In this document: positions 53,667 through 63,430 of the stretch, piece by piece
Layout: every line of letters begins with the position of its first letter
Numbering within the stretch: the stretch's first letter is position 1
Assembly (NCBI GenBank): GCA_001465935.1
Contig: LNKV01000033.1
Span: 806,001 to 870,000 of the forward strand
Direction of reading: 5' to 3'
Length of the DNA stretch: 64,000 nucleotides
Origin: Clarireedia homoeocarpa
Lineage: Eukaryota; Ascomycota; Leotiomycetes; Helotiales; Rutstroemiaceae
Notes under the pieces: model-generated
Databases searched by the model: none
What the model was told of the DNA's origin: nothing
The model's input: the letters and a program-made list of their open reading frames with translations, nothing else
Program-made: the position numbers and the translations under genes

Positions 53667-55004
53667 ATGGAGCCTAAACAGGATGCGACAGAGTATAATA
53701 TACCACACACGCCTAGCTCATACGCGCTGTCAGTCATGCCGTCGAGCAATAGCACTGTATCCACAAGCAGCAGAGCGAAGAGACTCGTTGGCGATCCCAC
53801 TTATCGAGACATTAACCTGTCCTTGCATAACGTCTACCTCCGTTCTCCGTGCGAGGTGCATCCTCACACATAGCTAGTATCATCGCTGAAGTACACAAAG
53901 GCCATAGTTCCCCGGGTCCATCCGTGAATCAAGTTTGGGAGGATGATGAACTAGAAGACCTGGTGATGAACGGCGGAGAATCAGCTGTTAAACAGTACTT
54001 CAAGGATCACATTTCCCCCAAGCCAACTGCAAAGGATAGCTTGAAACGCGCTGACAAATACCAAATAACCAAATCTGCCATTCCAGACACCGGAATAAAG
54101 TCCAAAGTGAGCATCCTATCACCCGATTTTACTCACGAGCATGACCGTCGTGGGAGGTTTATCCCAGTAGAACAGACACATCTGAGTCTTGGGGGAAGGA
54201 TATGTTACCCAACAGCCAAGACCTAATTTACCACTTTTTTCTTGTTGAGTTCAAAGGAGATGATAGTGACTCTGGAACTGATAGCCTAAATATAGCTGCG
54301 AATTAGTCCCTTGGCGGCTCTGCTTCTTGCGTTAACATTACCGAAAGTCTCAATCTATGATTGAAAACTTGTGGACGTAAGAATAGCTAGTCTGCGACGG
54401 AAACCCAGTGGGTGGGTTGCCAGCTCAAATGGGGACCTAGTAGGTGGGTTAACATTTTGGGGACCTAACCCATTGCCCAGTATATTATCTAGGACCTAAT
54501 GGATAATAATTAGTAATATATTAGTTATTTGGCTGATTGACCTACATTAGGACGCTCTGGGGATTAGTGGGTAATATATCCTGTGGGTAATAGGCTACTG
54601 ATTGGGTCCTTGGCGACCCACTGGGTAACACATGGGTTGGTTAGCCCATTACCTCATCATCCCATCATTCAACCGGCCCATGGGGACCCAGTGGATGGGA
54701 TGAAAAGTTGATACCCCGTCCCATGGGTCCCATACCGCAGCCTGAGGATATCCTACCGGTTGACAGCACTGTATTTAGCATTATCATGAGCGATACAGAG
54801 GCGCGGCTGTTTGTTCCTAAGAAGCGCCACGAGCTCACTTACTATCAGACTAAGATCAATACGTTTCTACTTCAGAGGTCTAGAGGATACAGTGAGTGCC
54901 GCAAGTACGTTCGGAATATTCTGTATTCGGGTAAGATCAAACGCTTGAATCACGTTCGAGACTCAGTGGATATCCTACTCGGGGGGTGGGACCGCTACTT
55001 CTAA
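53667..55004 (+). pseudogene. Decayed PD-(D/E)XK nuclease-like fungal gene interrupted by a repeat insertion
   Basis: Consecutive blocks of one protein can be read in changing frames. MEPKQDATEYN...YRDINLSLHNVYLRSP starts at 53667. HIASIIAEVHKGHSSPGPS...KDSLKRADKYQ is in another frame. MLPNSQDLIYHFFLVEFKGDD follows near 54203 in a third frame, then IAAN-stop-SLGGSASCVNITESLNL-stop. After about 350 bp of unrelated DNA the frame resumes at PEDILPVDSTVFSIIMSDTEARLF...CRKYVRNILYSG. The order matches a PD-(D/E)XK nuclease-like family common in Leotiomycetes (my recollection); FLVEFK would be the E-x-K part of its motif. Damage: frameshifts near 53865 and 54200, in-frame stops at 54304 and just before 54360, and the insertion. 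Both stops could come from C-to-T changes. The gene is not functional as it stands. Confidence 0.7.
54390..54735. mobile_element. Repeat insertion inside the PD-(D/E)XK-like pseudogene
   Basis: About 350 bp separates two adjoining parts of the pseudogene. It is built of short phrases such as ACCCAGTGGGTGGGTT, GGGGACCTA, GGGTAATA and GACCCACTGGGTAAC, so the left (AACCCAGTGGGT) and right-central (GACCCACTGGGT) parts are partly inverted copies. The ends are approximate because no clear target duplication was found. It is non-coding. A small non-autonomous element (possibly hAT-like) is the likely origin, with the superfamily unproven. Confidence 0.55.
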
Positions 55005-55523
55005 GGCGGTCAAGTCTCTAGCAGCAGCCGTTAGAAGTGCAGTCTTGTAACACCCATCCTGTATACATAGTTCCAGTGGATCAGAGCTTGGCTTTGTCTA
55101 GTAGTCTAGTTATGCCAATATAGGCCAGACAACTAAATTTACACGGTCGCTTCGTGGATCTAGGACATTCTTCAACATGAGGAATACTTCGGCACGTTAG
55201 ATTGTGGTATAGAATCGAAATAGTCCGTCACATACAGTTGTGATGTGAATTTGGGACAATCTAGAGATCGCAGTGTTGTCATGGAACTGGCACATTTACC
55301 GCCAGAAATTTTTCATATGAATTTGAGACAGCTGAGAGATTATATTGTTCATATGGACTCGGAAGTACTGATGACAAATACAGTTAACATAATTCGTTGC
55401 GGCACACTGTTCCTGTGATTTGAGGCAACACATCGTGGATGATCTTCTAGGTCAGTTCCAAACTCTACACGGTTCGTTGCAGCGACACCAACTTCTCATT
55501 TCCTCTTCATCTCGAGGCCACTC

Positions 55524-56210
55524 TCATGCAGCTGAATGATATAAGAGCAAGTCTAGTTCCTGGATAGTCCCCTTGCTCTCCAGCTTGAATCGCAAGCAGT
55601 ACTGGTTTTCTCTTCCCATAGAAAAGTCATCATTATGTATCTCTTTGATACAATCGTTGACGATGATGTCTAAGTCGAGCGACTTAAAACCTTTGATACT
55701 CATGACGCAGGTCAATTGATTAGGAAACCAAGGACTTTGACTGCGTGTCTGGAGTTGGCGAAATAGGGTAAATAGGCTTACGTTCGTTTTCTCCCAAAGG
55801 TTGTACGGCAGATGTGTCCGCCATGACGGACACCGTGGACCAGTGATATTGTCCCTGAATGAGGTCCTCTAGTTTTGGACAATCAATGTTTATCCTCCTG
55901 CTCCTTATCGATCGGGAGAGGCAGTCCCATAGCTCTTTAGACCTTCTGCCTTCTGTATAATTTGTACGACTTAATCAGGGACTCGCATGTGGACCCATCT
56001 CTTTCTAGGGATGCTTTCTTCAACTTAAGATCTCTCAGTCCCTTCACGAAAGTATGACTTGACGATCGACTGGGCTAGGCTGAGAGTAGAGAACCACACC
56101 GACGTGTATATGGGCTGACCGTATTTGAACAGTACAAGAGATCTCTCGACGCATTTCAGGGCACTCCGTGCGACCGAAAGTGTTGAGGTTCGTATAATAT
56201 GAGACACAAA
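55524..56210 (-). pseudogene. Decayed coding remnant, family not recognised
   Basis: On the minus strand, protein-like text can be read in pieces: SVARSALKCVERSLVLFKYG...IVKSYFREG (about 56200-56030) is followed, after stops, by a fragment around YNLWEKTNVSLFTLFRQLQ (about 55800) that runs on in one frame to NQLTCVMSIKGFKSLDLDII...GTIQELDLLLYHSAA, ending at 55524. The last piece is about 90 codons without a stop and has natural composition, while upstream parts have several stops and frame changes. This looks like an old gene losing function. The last piece alone could be an exon of a live gene, but no start or splice partner was found. Confidence 0.4.
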
Positions 56211-57747
56211 GTATCATTCGACAAGTACCTATATAGAGTGAGGCTTTTTCAACATCAATATTTCTTGGCTCGGAGAATGAAGGCGCATGTGAGCCCAGTA
56301 GACATGTATCACTCCACTGGTTGTGAGCATGAATCGTTCGACCTCATATTAGCCCATGATCTTCCTTCCTGAACTTCCAAGTATGATCCGCGAGTCACCT
56401 CAACTTTGGCATACTTTAATTAAAGTTCAGCATGTTCAGTGAAGTATCACGAACTACTACTTGTGACTAGTGCCAAGCACGAACGTGCAGCCCTGTTGGA
56501 AGTAGGATGTAGCACAGCTGTTCTTTTTACATGCCATGGCGCGAATACCGCGAGGTATTTCTGACATCGCAGAAATTTTGCACTTCAAAGGCCTATCCGT
56601 TGATCCGTCCGAAGTTGTACGGTCCTGCAACGGCATCAAGAAATGGTGCCAGTGGACGAAGAACACATGACATTTTGCCTTTGCACTACAATGCAATGCC
56701 AACTCATGGTGAAGGATCTCATGAAGAAGATTCCGAGATCAGCTTCAGGCAGCCAAAAGATTTATTAAAGACTTCTTCTCGGAACCGGACTTGCTCTCCC
56801 GTAGGGCTTGCGATACGAGAAAGAAAGGTTCGTCCACACGGGTGACTACATCATCTGTCGAAGACATAAAGGAACCAATCTTGTCCCACTTTCGTTTGAT
56901 TGAGGGTGTTCGAATACCTGAGCCGGTGAAGCACAGGAACCTCTGATGTTGCACTAAGACGTTGACTTGTGCGACTTCAATGGCTGTTCCGTAGTCCACT
57001 AGTATACGGGAATGTAAGCCTCAGCCGGATCAAGTTTGCTTTTTCAATTACTGGGCCAATTACAGCATTTTCTCGATCGAGTCATGACTGATCAGTATCC
57101 AAAAAGCTGCGGATTTTGACTTCTCTCCGCACTCTAGATGTAACATGCTAGGAACATAATCGTCCAATGAAACGGTGAAATAGACAAATTAGTTTTCTAT
57201 ATGCCAATAGGATCAGAAATATCTGCAGGAATTCTTATCTCGATGATAAACTCTGTGCAGCACCGAGCCTTCTAGACCATGTCAAGATACCACCTCGGGG
57301 AAGCAAAAAAATTAGCACAATAAAACTTGCCAACAGTCATCAGGCACACTGCAGATCCTGTAAGCTATTGACTTGCCGGCGTCATGAATTTGTCTGATGA
57401 TTTGATGGAGGGAAGCGAATTGCATCACTTTCCTGCAAGCTTGTTCCTGTCGTTCACGGGCGGTCAGGGCAAACTTCTCTAGTGTGCATTAAAATAGAAG
57501 AGGGCGGAGCATCTGACGAATCGCGCTGCGATACCGCACAAGCGCCGTGTTCATGCGAAGCCGTAACCCTTTTCGGGATGCCTTCGAAAGGCTAGCAGCC
57601 CCGAAGTACATATTGAGCGAGTGGGCCTCTTCTTCATGATATTTTTTCGATCTGATTTAGGTAGCTGCCATCCCGTCGAAAGCTGTCCGTCGAAAGCTTC
57701 TTGTATGCGTCGTTGATTTATGGTGGAAGTGGGAGGATTACTCAGAA
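56211..57747. other. Gene-free stretch upstream of the lipase gene
   Basis: Several short frames, none convincing. Sequence character is similar to the decayed region before it. The final part must contain the lipase promoter. Nothing else stands out. Confidence 0.45.
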
Positions 57748-59591
57748 ATGACCAAGATTAAAGTAAAGCCACAACAAGGACCAGACAAGCCACAGCCACA
57801 CAGTTTAACCTCAGGATCCACAATGGGGATCTTTGGCCGATCAAACAAAACTAAATCTCGACCTCAGTACGAGTCCGAGAATGAACTTCGAAGAACAAAC
57901 CCACCTAAAACTCGGCCTAATTGGTATTATGTCGAGAAACAACCGGATGTCTCGAACTTGTCTGGTAATAGCGCGTCGCCACAGGGATGGATAGTAGCTC
58001 CAATTAATCCTTCACGATATCAATCCTATCCTGCTATGCATCCGCCACTCCCGCAACGATCTCGGCGAAATGGTATTGGCATCATGAAGCTTCAATCTGT
58101 CACTGATCTTCTTGCTGGGGATGTGCCAAGCTGCTTACCCGGCGCGGCTCTTATTAATAACAGTGTTGCAGCGATAACGAACCAGAGCACAAACCATCTT
58201 CATCCGAGTTGTCCTCTGTACGATTTGATTTCTTCGAAGCTCTGCTCGGTCGTCACCCTCATCGACGAGGAGCAATTCAGCGGCGATGATAAAGAACTTG
58301 CAATTTACCAGCAAGCTCCTTCATCATGGCAACTGGAGCACACGGGCGCATCGAGTCGCGACCTACGGTCAAATAAGTTAAGATCGAAAGGAAGATCAAG
58401 AGACGAACAGCCGTCCGAAGCTACCTACACAAATTACTTCTCGAGAGTCAATGATTATGCAAACTCAAAACTACCGATGAACCTTCCTCCTATGCGAATG
58501 TAAGTCGCGTGCGCTTGTTCTGTAGTTGCAGCAGGCTGATGTGTATAGATACATACCAACATATCCACTACTCTGCCTAGCGGCGCAATACTCTGAAGGT
58601 GTCTACGCAAAACCAGCTGGACACGAAAAGGAGACAAGAGTGAATGCCGGCTGGAGGACGGGAACAGTGATGAAGAGTGCGCCAATTGATGACATGGACA
58701 TAATTGTTTTCGCAATTAGGGGCACTCAAACTTTCATGGACTGGACTGTCAATGTTCAAACAAAACCAAAGTCACCTGTTGGATTTTTGGTAAGCCAAAA
58801 AACACATTCTCAACTCCTGAAAAGTTTAGCTAATTTCTTTTTAGGATGATACGGGCAACCTTTGTCATGCTGGCTTTCTCAGTGTTGCGCGCAACTGGAT
58901 CAAACCAGTCGCAGCACGTCTTCGACATCTTCTAGAAGAAAATCCAAATAGAGCCCGGTGTTCACTCCTCATCACTGGCCACTCTGCAGGCGGTGCTGTC
59001 GCGGCTCTACTTTACTCACATATGCTCTCGACTAGTCTGGAGGCTAAGTCTGAACTCAACATTCTCACCGGCTGTTTCAAACGCATTCACTGCGTGACGT
59101 TTGGGGCGCCACCAATCTCCTTACTTCCATTGACGAAGCCCGATAACCCCTTAGCTTCAAAATCAATCTTCATGTCTTTCATCAACGAGGGTGATCTTGT
59201 TGCGAGAGCGGATTTCGCATATGTGAGGTCCTTACTCGATCTACTTTCCACTCCTGCTCCTGGGAAATCTTATCTAGGACCGTTGGCGCCGGCGCTGAAG
59301 AATAAGAAGTCCAGATCGAATTTGAACACATCTCTTGGCCCTGTCTGGGATGTGCCAGAAGCTACCCTAAGTAATGCTGGAAGCCTGGTACTTCTTCGAG
59401 GCGTTGACAACAGTGGAAACCGGCCAAACAAAAAGCTCGAGGATAGAATGGATGATGGAGTGATCGCGCAGATGATATCTGATGATTTGCTAAGAGGGGT
59501 TATCTGGGGAGATCCAGTTTGTCACATGATGAAGTTGTACGTCCGGAGAATCGAGGTGTTGGCGACAAATGCGGTGATGGGACGGACATGA
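57748..59591 (+). CDS. Class 3 lipase-like alpha/beta-hydrolase
   Basis: Three exons, 57748..58499, 58549..58789 and 58845..59591, sum to 1740 nt (579 aa). The first 250 residues are poorly ordered (charged and Pro/Ser-rich); MGIFGRSNKTK near residue 26 is a second possible start. The lipase domain starts around YPLLCLAAQYSEG. It includes MDIIVFAIRGTQTFMDWTVN (typical class 3 strand and oxyanion region), the nucleophile elbow ITGHSAGGAVAALLYSHM (Ser378), the CVTFGAPPIS strand, INEGDLVARAD (likely acid) and GDPVCHMMKLYVRRIE (likely His). The fold matches fungal triacylglycerol or diacylglycerol lipases of the Lipase_3 family. No signal peptide is visible, so an intracellular role is likely. 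Its substrate is unknown. Confidence 0.92.
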
Positions 59592-60355
59592 ACCACGGTT
59601 GAACCATTTTTACGATGAAGGAGTTTGGACTTTGGCGCGCATCAGGCATTATACCCATTTATTTTTCGTTGTATATTATTATTCACGAGTCATGAGTAAT
59701 CTATACTTTTTCGTCAGACGGTCCGAAGGACCTCGTCATGTGATTTGCAGGAACTGATGTGAGATGTTGAGGAGATTGACTGGACATGCCTTTTTTATAT
59801 TAATTACTGTTTTCTGGTATGTTTTCTTTTGGAGACCCATGATTGAGTAGTGATTTTATTGTTCCTGCGCTGATGCTATATCCAGAGGTCTCCTAGATCT
59901 GGCTTCATATCTATGTAGACGTTAGTCACAGTACTCAAATTTATCGCAACATATCTTTGGGTAGAAGTGTTGGTGAGAATGGAGATGTGGTGTGGTTTCA
60001 CAAGACCTCTCCAAATTCAGGTCTTGTGAAACCACACCACATCTCCAAAGAGATTGTTGAGTTGCTAATGAAAATAGTGCTCCAAAACGGAAGCTGAAAG
60101 TACGCTGGCGACAATACTCTCGAAATCGAACAACAAAACTCAACAGACATGAAGACATTATTGCGCGCCACACAGTCATAGAAGCCAAGTCTAATATCTA
60201 ATCCTTTCCAACTTTTTCAAACTCCAAATCCATTTGCCGAAGCTCCGCCGAGCGCTGCTGCTTAATCTGTCCTTCGTTACAGACCTTTGGCCTCCCCAGA
60301 CGCAACCCAAAACGCCATTGTATATATTCGCCCGAACTATCGTCATAAAATCGGA
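59592..60355. other. Convergent 3' region containing a strong hairpin
   Basis: Spacer between the lipase (+) and the small membrane protein gene (-). Apart from the 28-bp inverted repeat at 59981-60046 there is nothing recognisable. Confidence 0.5.
59981..60046. repeat. Perfect 28-bp inverted repeat (10-nt loop)
   Basis: The left arm at 59981-60008 starts GGAGATGTGGTGTGG and ends CACAAGACCT. The right arm at 60019-60046 is its exact reverse complement. The loop is CTCCAAATTC. Any transcript in either direction would fold into a long uninterrupted hairpin. Confidence 0.97.
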
Positions 60356-61071
60356 TTAGGAAGCTCTGATTCCTTGCGGATGAGAGATGGGCATGGCAGA
60401 GTCGGAGACAGGTTGAGGCTGCATGCTAGAGTAGCGCATGTCTGGCATGACAGACATGAGGATTACGCCGAAACTCTGCCGTCGATAGAGATTGTCAATG
60501 GGTTGCATTGAGAGACTGGAAGGTTGCTCGATCTGTAGGAGTTGCGCAGCAGGTTCATGTTGTTGCCCTGAATTTTCAGGAGTTAGAATCAGTTTATGGC
60601 GACTACGCCGAGATTTGGGGCCTGCACGGAGGGAATGAATGAGACATACCTTGTGTCGAAGCAGGGTTTGTATTGAGGGACCGAAGCTCGGTTTCGGCTT
60701 GTTCTTCGTTGCTTGGAGCTATACCAAAAGGTATGTTGGGGTCTCTTGGTAGCTGGTGGGAACCAGAAACACTCCTAGTCTCCGTTGAAGTGGCATTTTG
60801 GATCATGGGCTGGAGCTCAATCTGGGTTCCTTGTTCGAAATCTACTTGTGGCATTGATTTTTAGGTTGCTCGCGAGAAATCAAAGCTGCATAGTAGAAAG
60901 AATGGCACATACCATGTGCTTGCACTCTTCTCCGTAGCTGAAGCAACAGGCTCAGCACTGCAAGTAAGGTTGTTACCAAGCCGAAGCTGATGGCCAAGAT
61001 GTTGTCGGTGGATACTATTTAGATGTTAATTAGGTGACTGATGTTTTTTCTGACCGAGAAAACGTACACAT
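60356..61071 (-). CDS. Small single-membrane-span protein of unknown function
   Basis: Four exons on the minus strand, 61071..61068, 61014..60913, 60844..60650 and 60567..60356, sum to 513 nt (170 aa). The first coding exon is only four bases (ATGT), followed by a GTACGT donor. The product starts MLSTDNILAISFGLVTTLLAV, so residues about 7-27 form a membrane helix, followed by LQLRRRVQAH. The rest is a soluble, low-complexity tail rich in Gln, Pro, Ser and Met. No domain is recognised. The tail continues across both later introns with frame kept, which supports the model. The short hydrophobic start plus Arg-rich anchor suggests an N-out, C-cytosolic orientation. The gene at the window edge has a similar layout. 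Confidence 0.65.
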
Positions 61072-62500
61072 TGTTATTCTCTGGTATATAATACAAGTAT
61101 AGAATTTTAGGATTCTTCTTTTTTCTCGTAGCTTGCCTTTGATTAATAGAAAAATAGTGAGTTAAAGAGGCTTCCAATCTTGTTCACATAATATATAATA
61201 GAATATCTTATGTCTGGAACAATGGAGAAGAATAATGACATTTAAGTTTTGCTGTTGATGTGATAAACCAACGCCAGATTTTTTCCGAAGTTTACTTTGA
61301 TTCCGCCTGGGGCAGTGAAGTGCTGGATGGTGTGGCGGCCACCCATGGAAGACCCATGGAAGACCAGAATCGCCCCTGTGCCGCTTCACCAATCACAACG
61401 TTGATATCATTCCTGTCTACGTTCTGTCAAGATCTCAATTGGCCAGTTACTATATAGTATCCCCATATTTCTCATCATCCTCAAGGGAGGAAATTCCACC
61501 AATTACCCAATTGGGACATTTTCGAAAAAAGAATTCATTTTAATCGCCGTTTTCGTGGATTATTTTGCTACGAATTGTACAATGTACACTGGCACATTGC
61601 CTATGCTCACTTGCAGATGCAGATTCCTCAATGCAAGATGATAGCCAAGGTCATGGTCATGGTCACTTGCTCATGGTCACCACATCAAAGAAGTTACCAA
61701 CCACTGTGATTTTGACCTGCAGACTGCGGATATACTACTGCAGAGCGATACCGTATCCATCAATCAGAAGCCATTAATTCTGCAAGGCGTGACATAGGAA
61801 GAACGTGCGTAGACTCGGTAAACGAAAGACGCTCGTTCGTGCCATTTTAGCCTGATTCGGGCGTGCTTTGGGCTTGCCTGGGTGGGAATACCAATACCTA
61901 CACCTACCTGGCTAATCGTCTAGCATTGCATGGTTTCGCTTTGGTCTGTTTCTGTAGATTTGTCAGTGCACCTTCGCAGAACCCAATCTCGCCAATCAAT
62001 GTCCAGCTATTCCGGTACCATTAAGAAGTTCTCTTACCACAAACCAAAGCGTATACGACCTCAATTTGGCCATTCTTTGACTCCGGTCATACCATTTGAC
62101 CTACAACACAGCCAGCCGTTCACGCCCACTGTAAAATGAAGTAGCAGTAAGACGAAGAAAAACACCCGCCAAACGCATTTGGCTCCACAGGCTTGGCTTC
62201 ACGGCTCCTTACTAATATGCATAATCTCACTGCCTTCTCTTCGGCTGATGAGCCCAGAAAGCATTTGACCAAATAACCAGCAAGCCCAATGAATCACGCT
62301 CCTGGGACGCAGTAAACCAATCATTGACTCCTCCTACCATACAGTTATCTCTCACCGTAAATTTACTTCCTTGTAGTACAGTTGCTTGTTCGTCTTCACG
62401 CAGTCTCTGGCTCAGCATGTAGTCGATTCTCCCACCATGTAGTTACTTATATCTCTTATATAAGATTATAGGAAGGCCGGACCACCTCCACGTACAGCTT

Positions 62501-62938
62501 TTGTTTCGTCCAAAGAAGTGCCATTTACAACTTCTGATTGGTCTATTACAATGTATAGTAACGTGACTTTGGCGCATTTCATGTTAGAGCTGTTAGAACT
62601 ATGTACTGTAGTGGAAGTACGAATTCTGCGAACTATAGCGGGATCTCCCGTTCAAGAACATGTCTGAATGCCTTCCGCCGTCAAGATCGAAGTTAAATTT
62701 ACAACTGATCATGTATCAATAAACGCTTTGACGCTGAATGCTAATATGTACCGGCGGGTGGGCAGTGAGAAGAATACGTCATGCCATGCTGTTCCGACGT
62801 TCGTGTAACTGCTCTACCAGGATCAGAGATGTGCCTACGGGATTAGTAAGCCTGGACTATCTCCATGTTGTTTCGTCCAAAAACTGCTATTTACAACTTC
62901 TGATTGGTCCTTTAAAAAGTACAGTAGCGTGACTTTTA
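62501..62938. repeat. Pair of about 70-bp direct repeats, 368 bp apart
   Basis: Copy 1 (62501-62570) and copy 2 (62869-62938) share TTTCGTCCAAA, then ATTTACAACTTCTGATTGG, then CAGTA/TAGTA followed by GCGTGACTT or ACGTGACTT, with scattered substitutions and small gaps. Similarity begins a little earlier in both (GGACxxxCTCC). Both copies include the ATTGG/CCAAT pentamer. The pair could be a remnant of a duplicated promoter or of a repeat family. Confidence 0.8.
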
Positions 62939-63190
62939 AGGAGCGGCAGCGAGTTATCCTCGGAGCGAGTAGGGAGCCTAAAGCGACCTGCGACAGCTCG
63001 TTCCTATATATGGATCATTCATTGAGCAATATTGCAGTGCAGACAGTTTTGTGACACTGCCTTACGACGAGGCAGCGCTTCTTTGTGCGGGCCATGAGTG
63101 CTCGGTTTTCTTAACATACATGAGAACACGCTACAGCATATCTTGCGAGATGTAACGATTGCAATCTCTCCCGAGGTTCGGCACACGCAC

Positions 63191-63301
63191 AGTCGCTATT
63201 CACGACTCAGTCGCTATTCACGACTCAGTCGCTATTCACGACTCAGTCGCTATTCACGAGTCAGTCGCTATTCACGAGTCAGTCGCTATTCACGACTCAG
63301 T
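63191..63301. repeat. 18-bp tandem repeat, about six copies
   Basis: The unit CAGTCGCTATTCACGACT is repeated about six times; two copies have GAGT in place of GACT. Because 18 is divisible by three, an overlapping plus-strand frame (63098-63340) stays open and would code for repeats of SRYSRL/SRYSRV. That frame starts without a recognisable domain and probably does not represent a protein. Confidence 0.9.
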
Positions 63302-63430
63302 CGAGCAGCATCGATGATGAATATGTCGATATATGAATGATTATTTACCGCTGGATATCGCTAAGCTTGACCACCATACATCGTAGTACTACATTAAATA
63401 TATATAACCTGGATTCTTTCAACTTCCATC

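Larger units (their letters stand above)
61072..63430. other. Gene-poor region with direct and tandem repeats
   Basis: Contains a dispersed direct repeat pair at 62501-62570 and 62869-62938 and an 18-bp tandem array at 63191-63301 (both listed separately). A small TCATGG repeat lies at about 61648-61680. No gene with recognisable features was found, though short open frames are present. Confidence 0.5.

Noticed and set aside
54708..55004. Stand-alone gene of 98 codons
   Set aside because: It reads as the C-terminal part of the disrupted PD-(D/E)XK-like gene and not as a separate protein.
63098..63340. Protein of SRYSRL repeats
   Set aside because: The open frame follows from an 18-bp minisatellite; no start context or flanking domain supports it.
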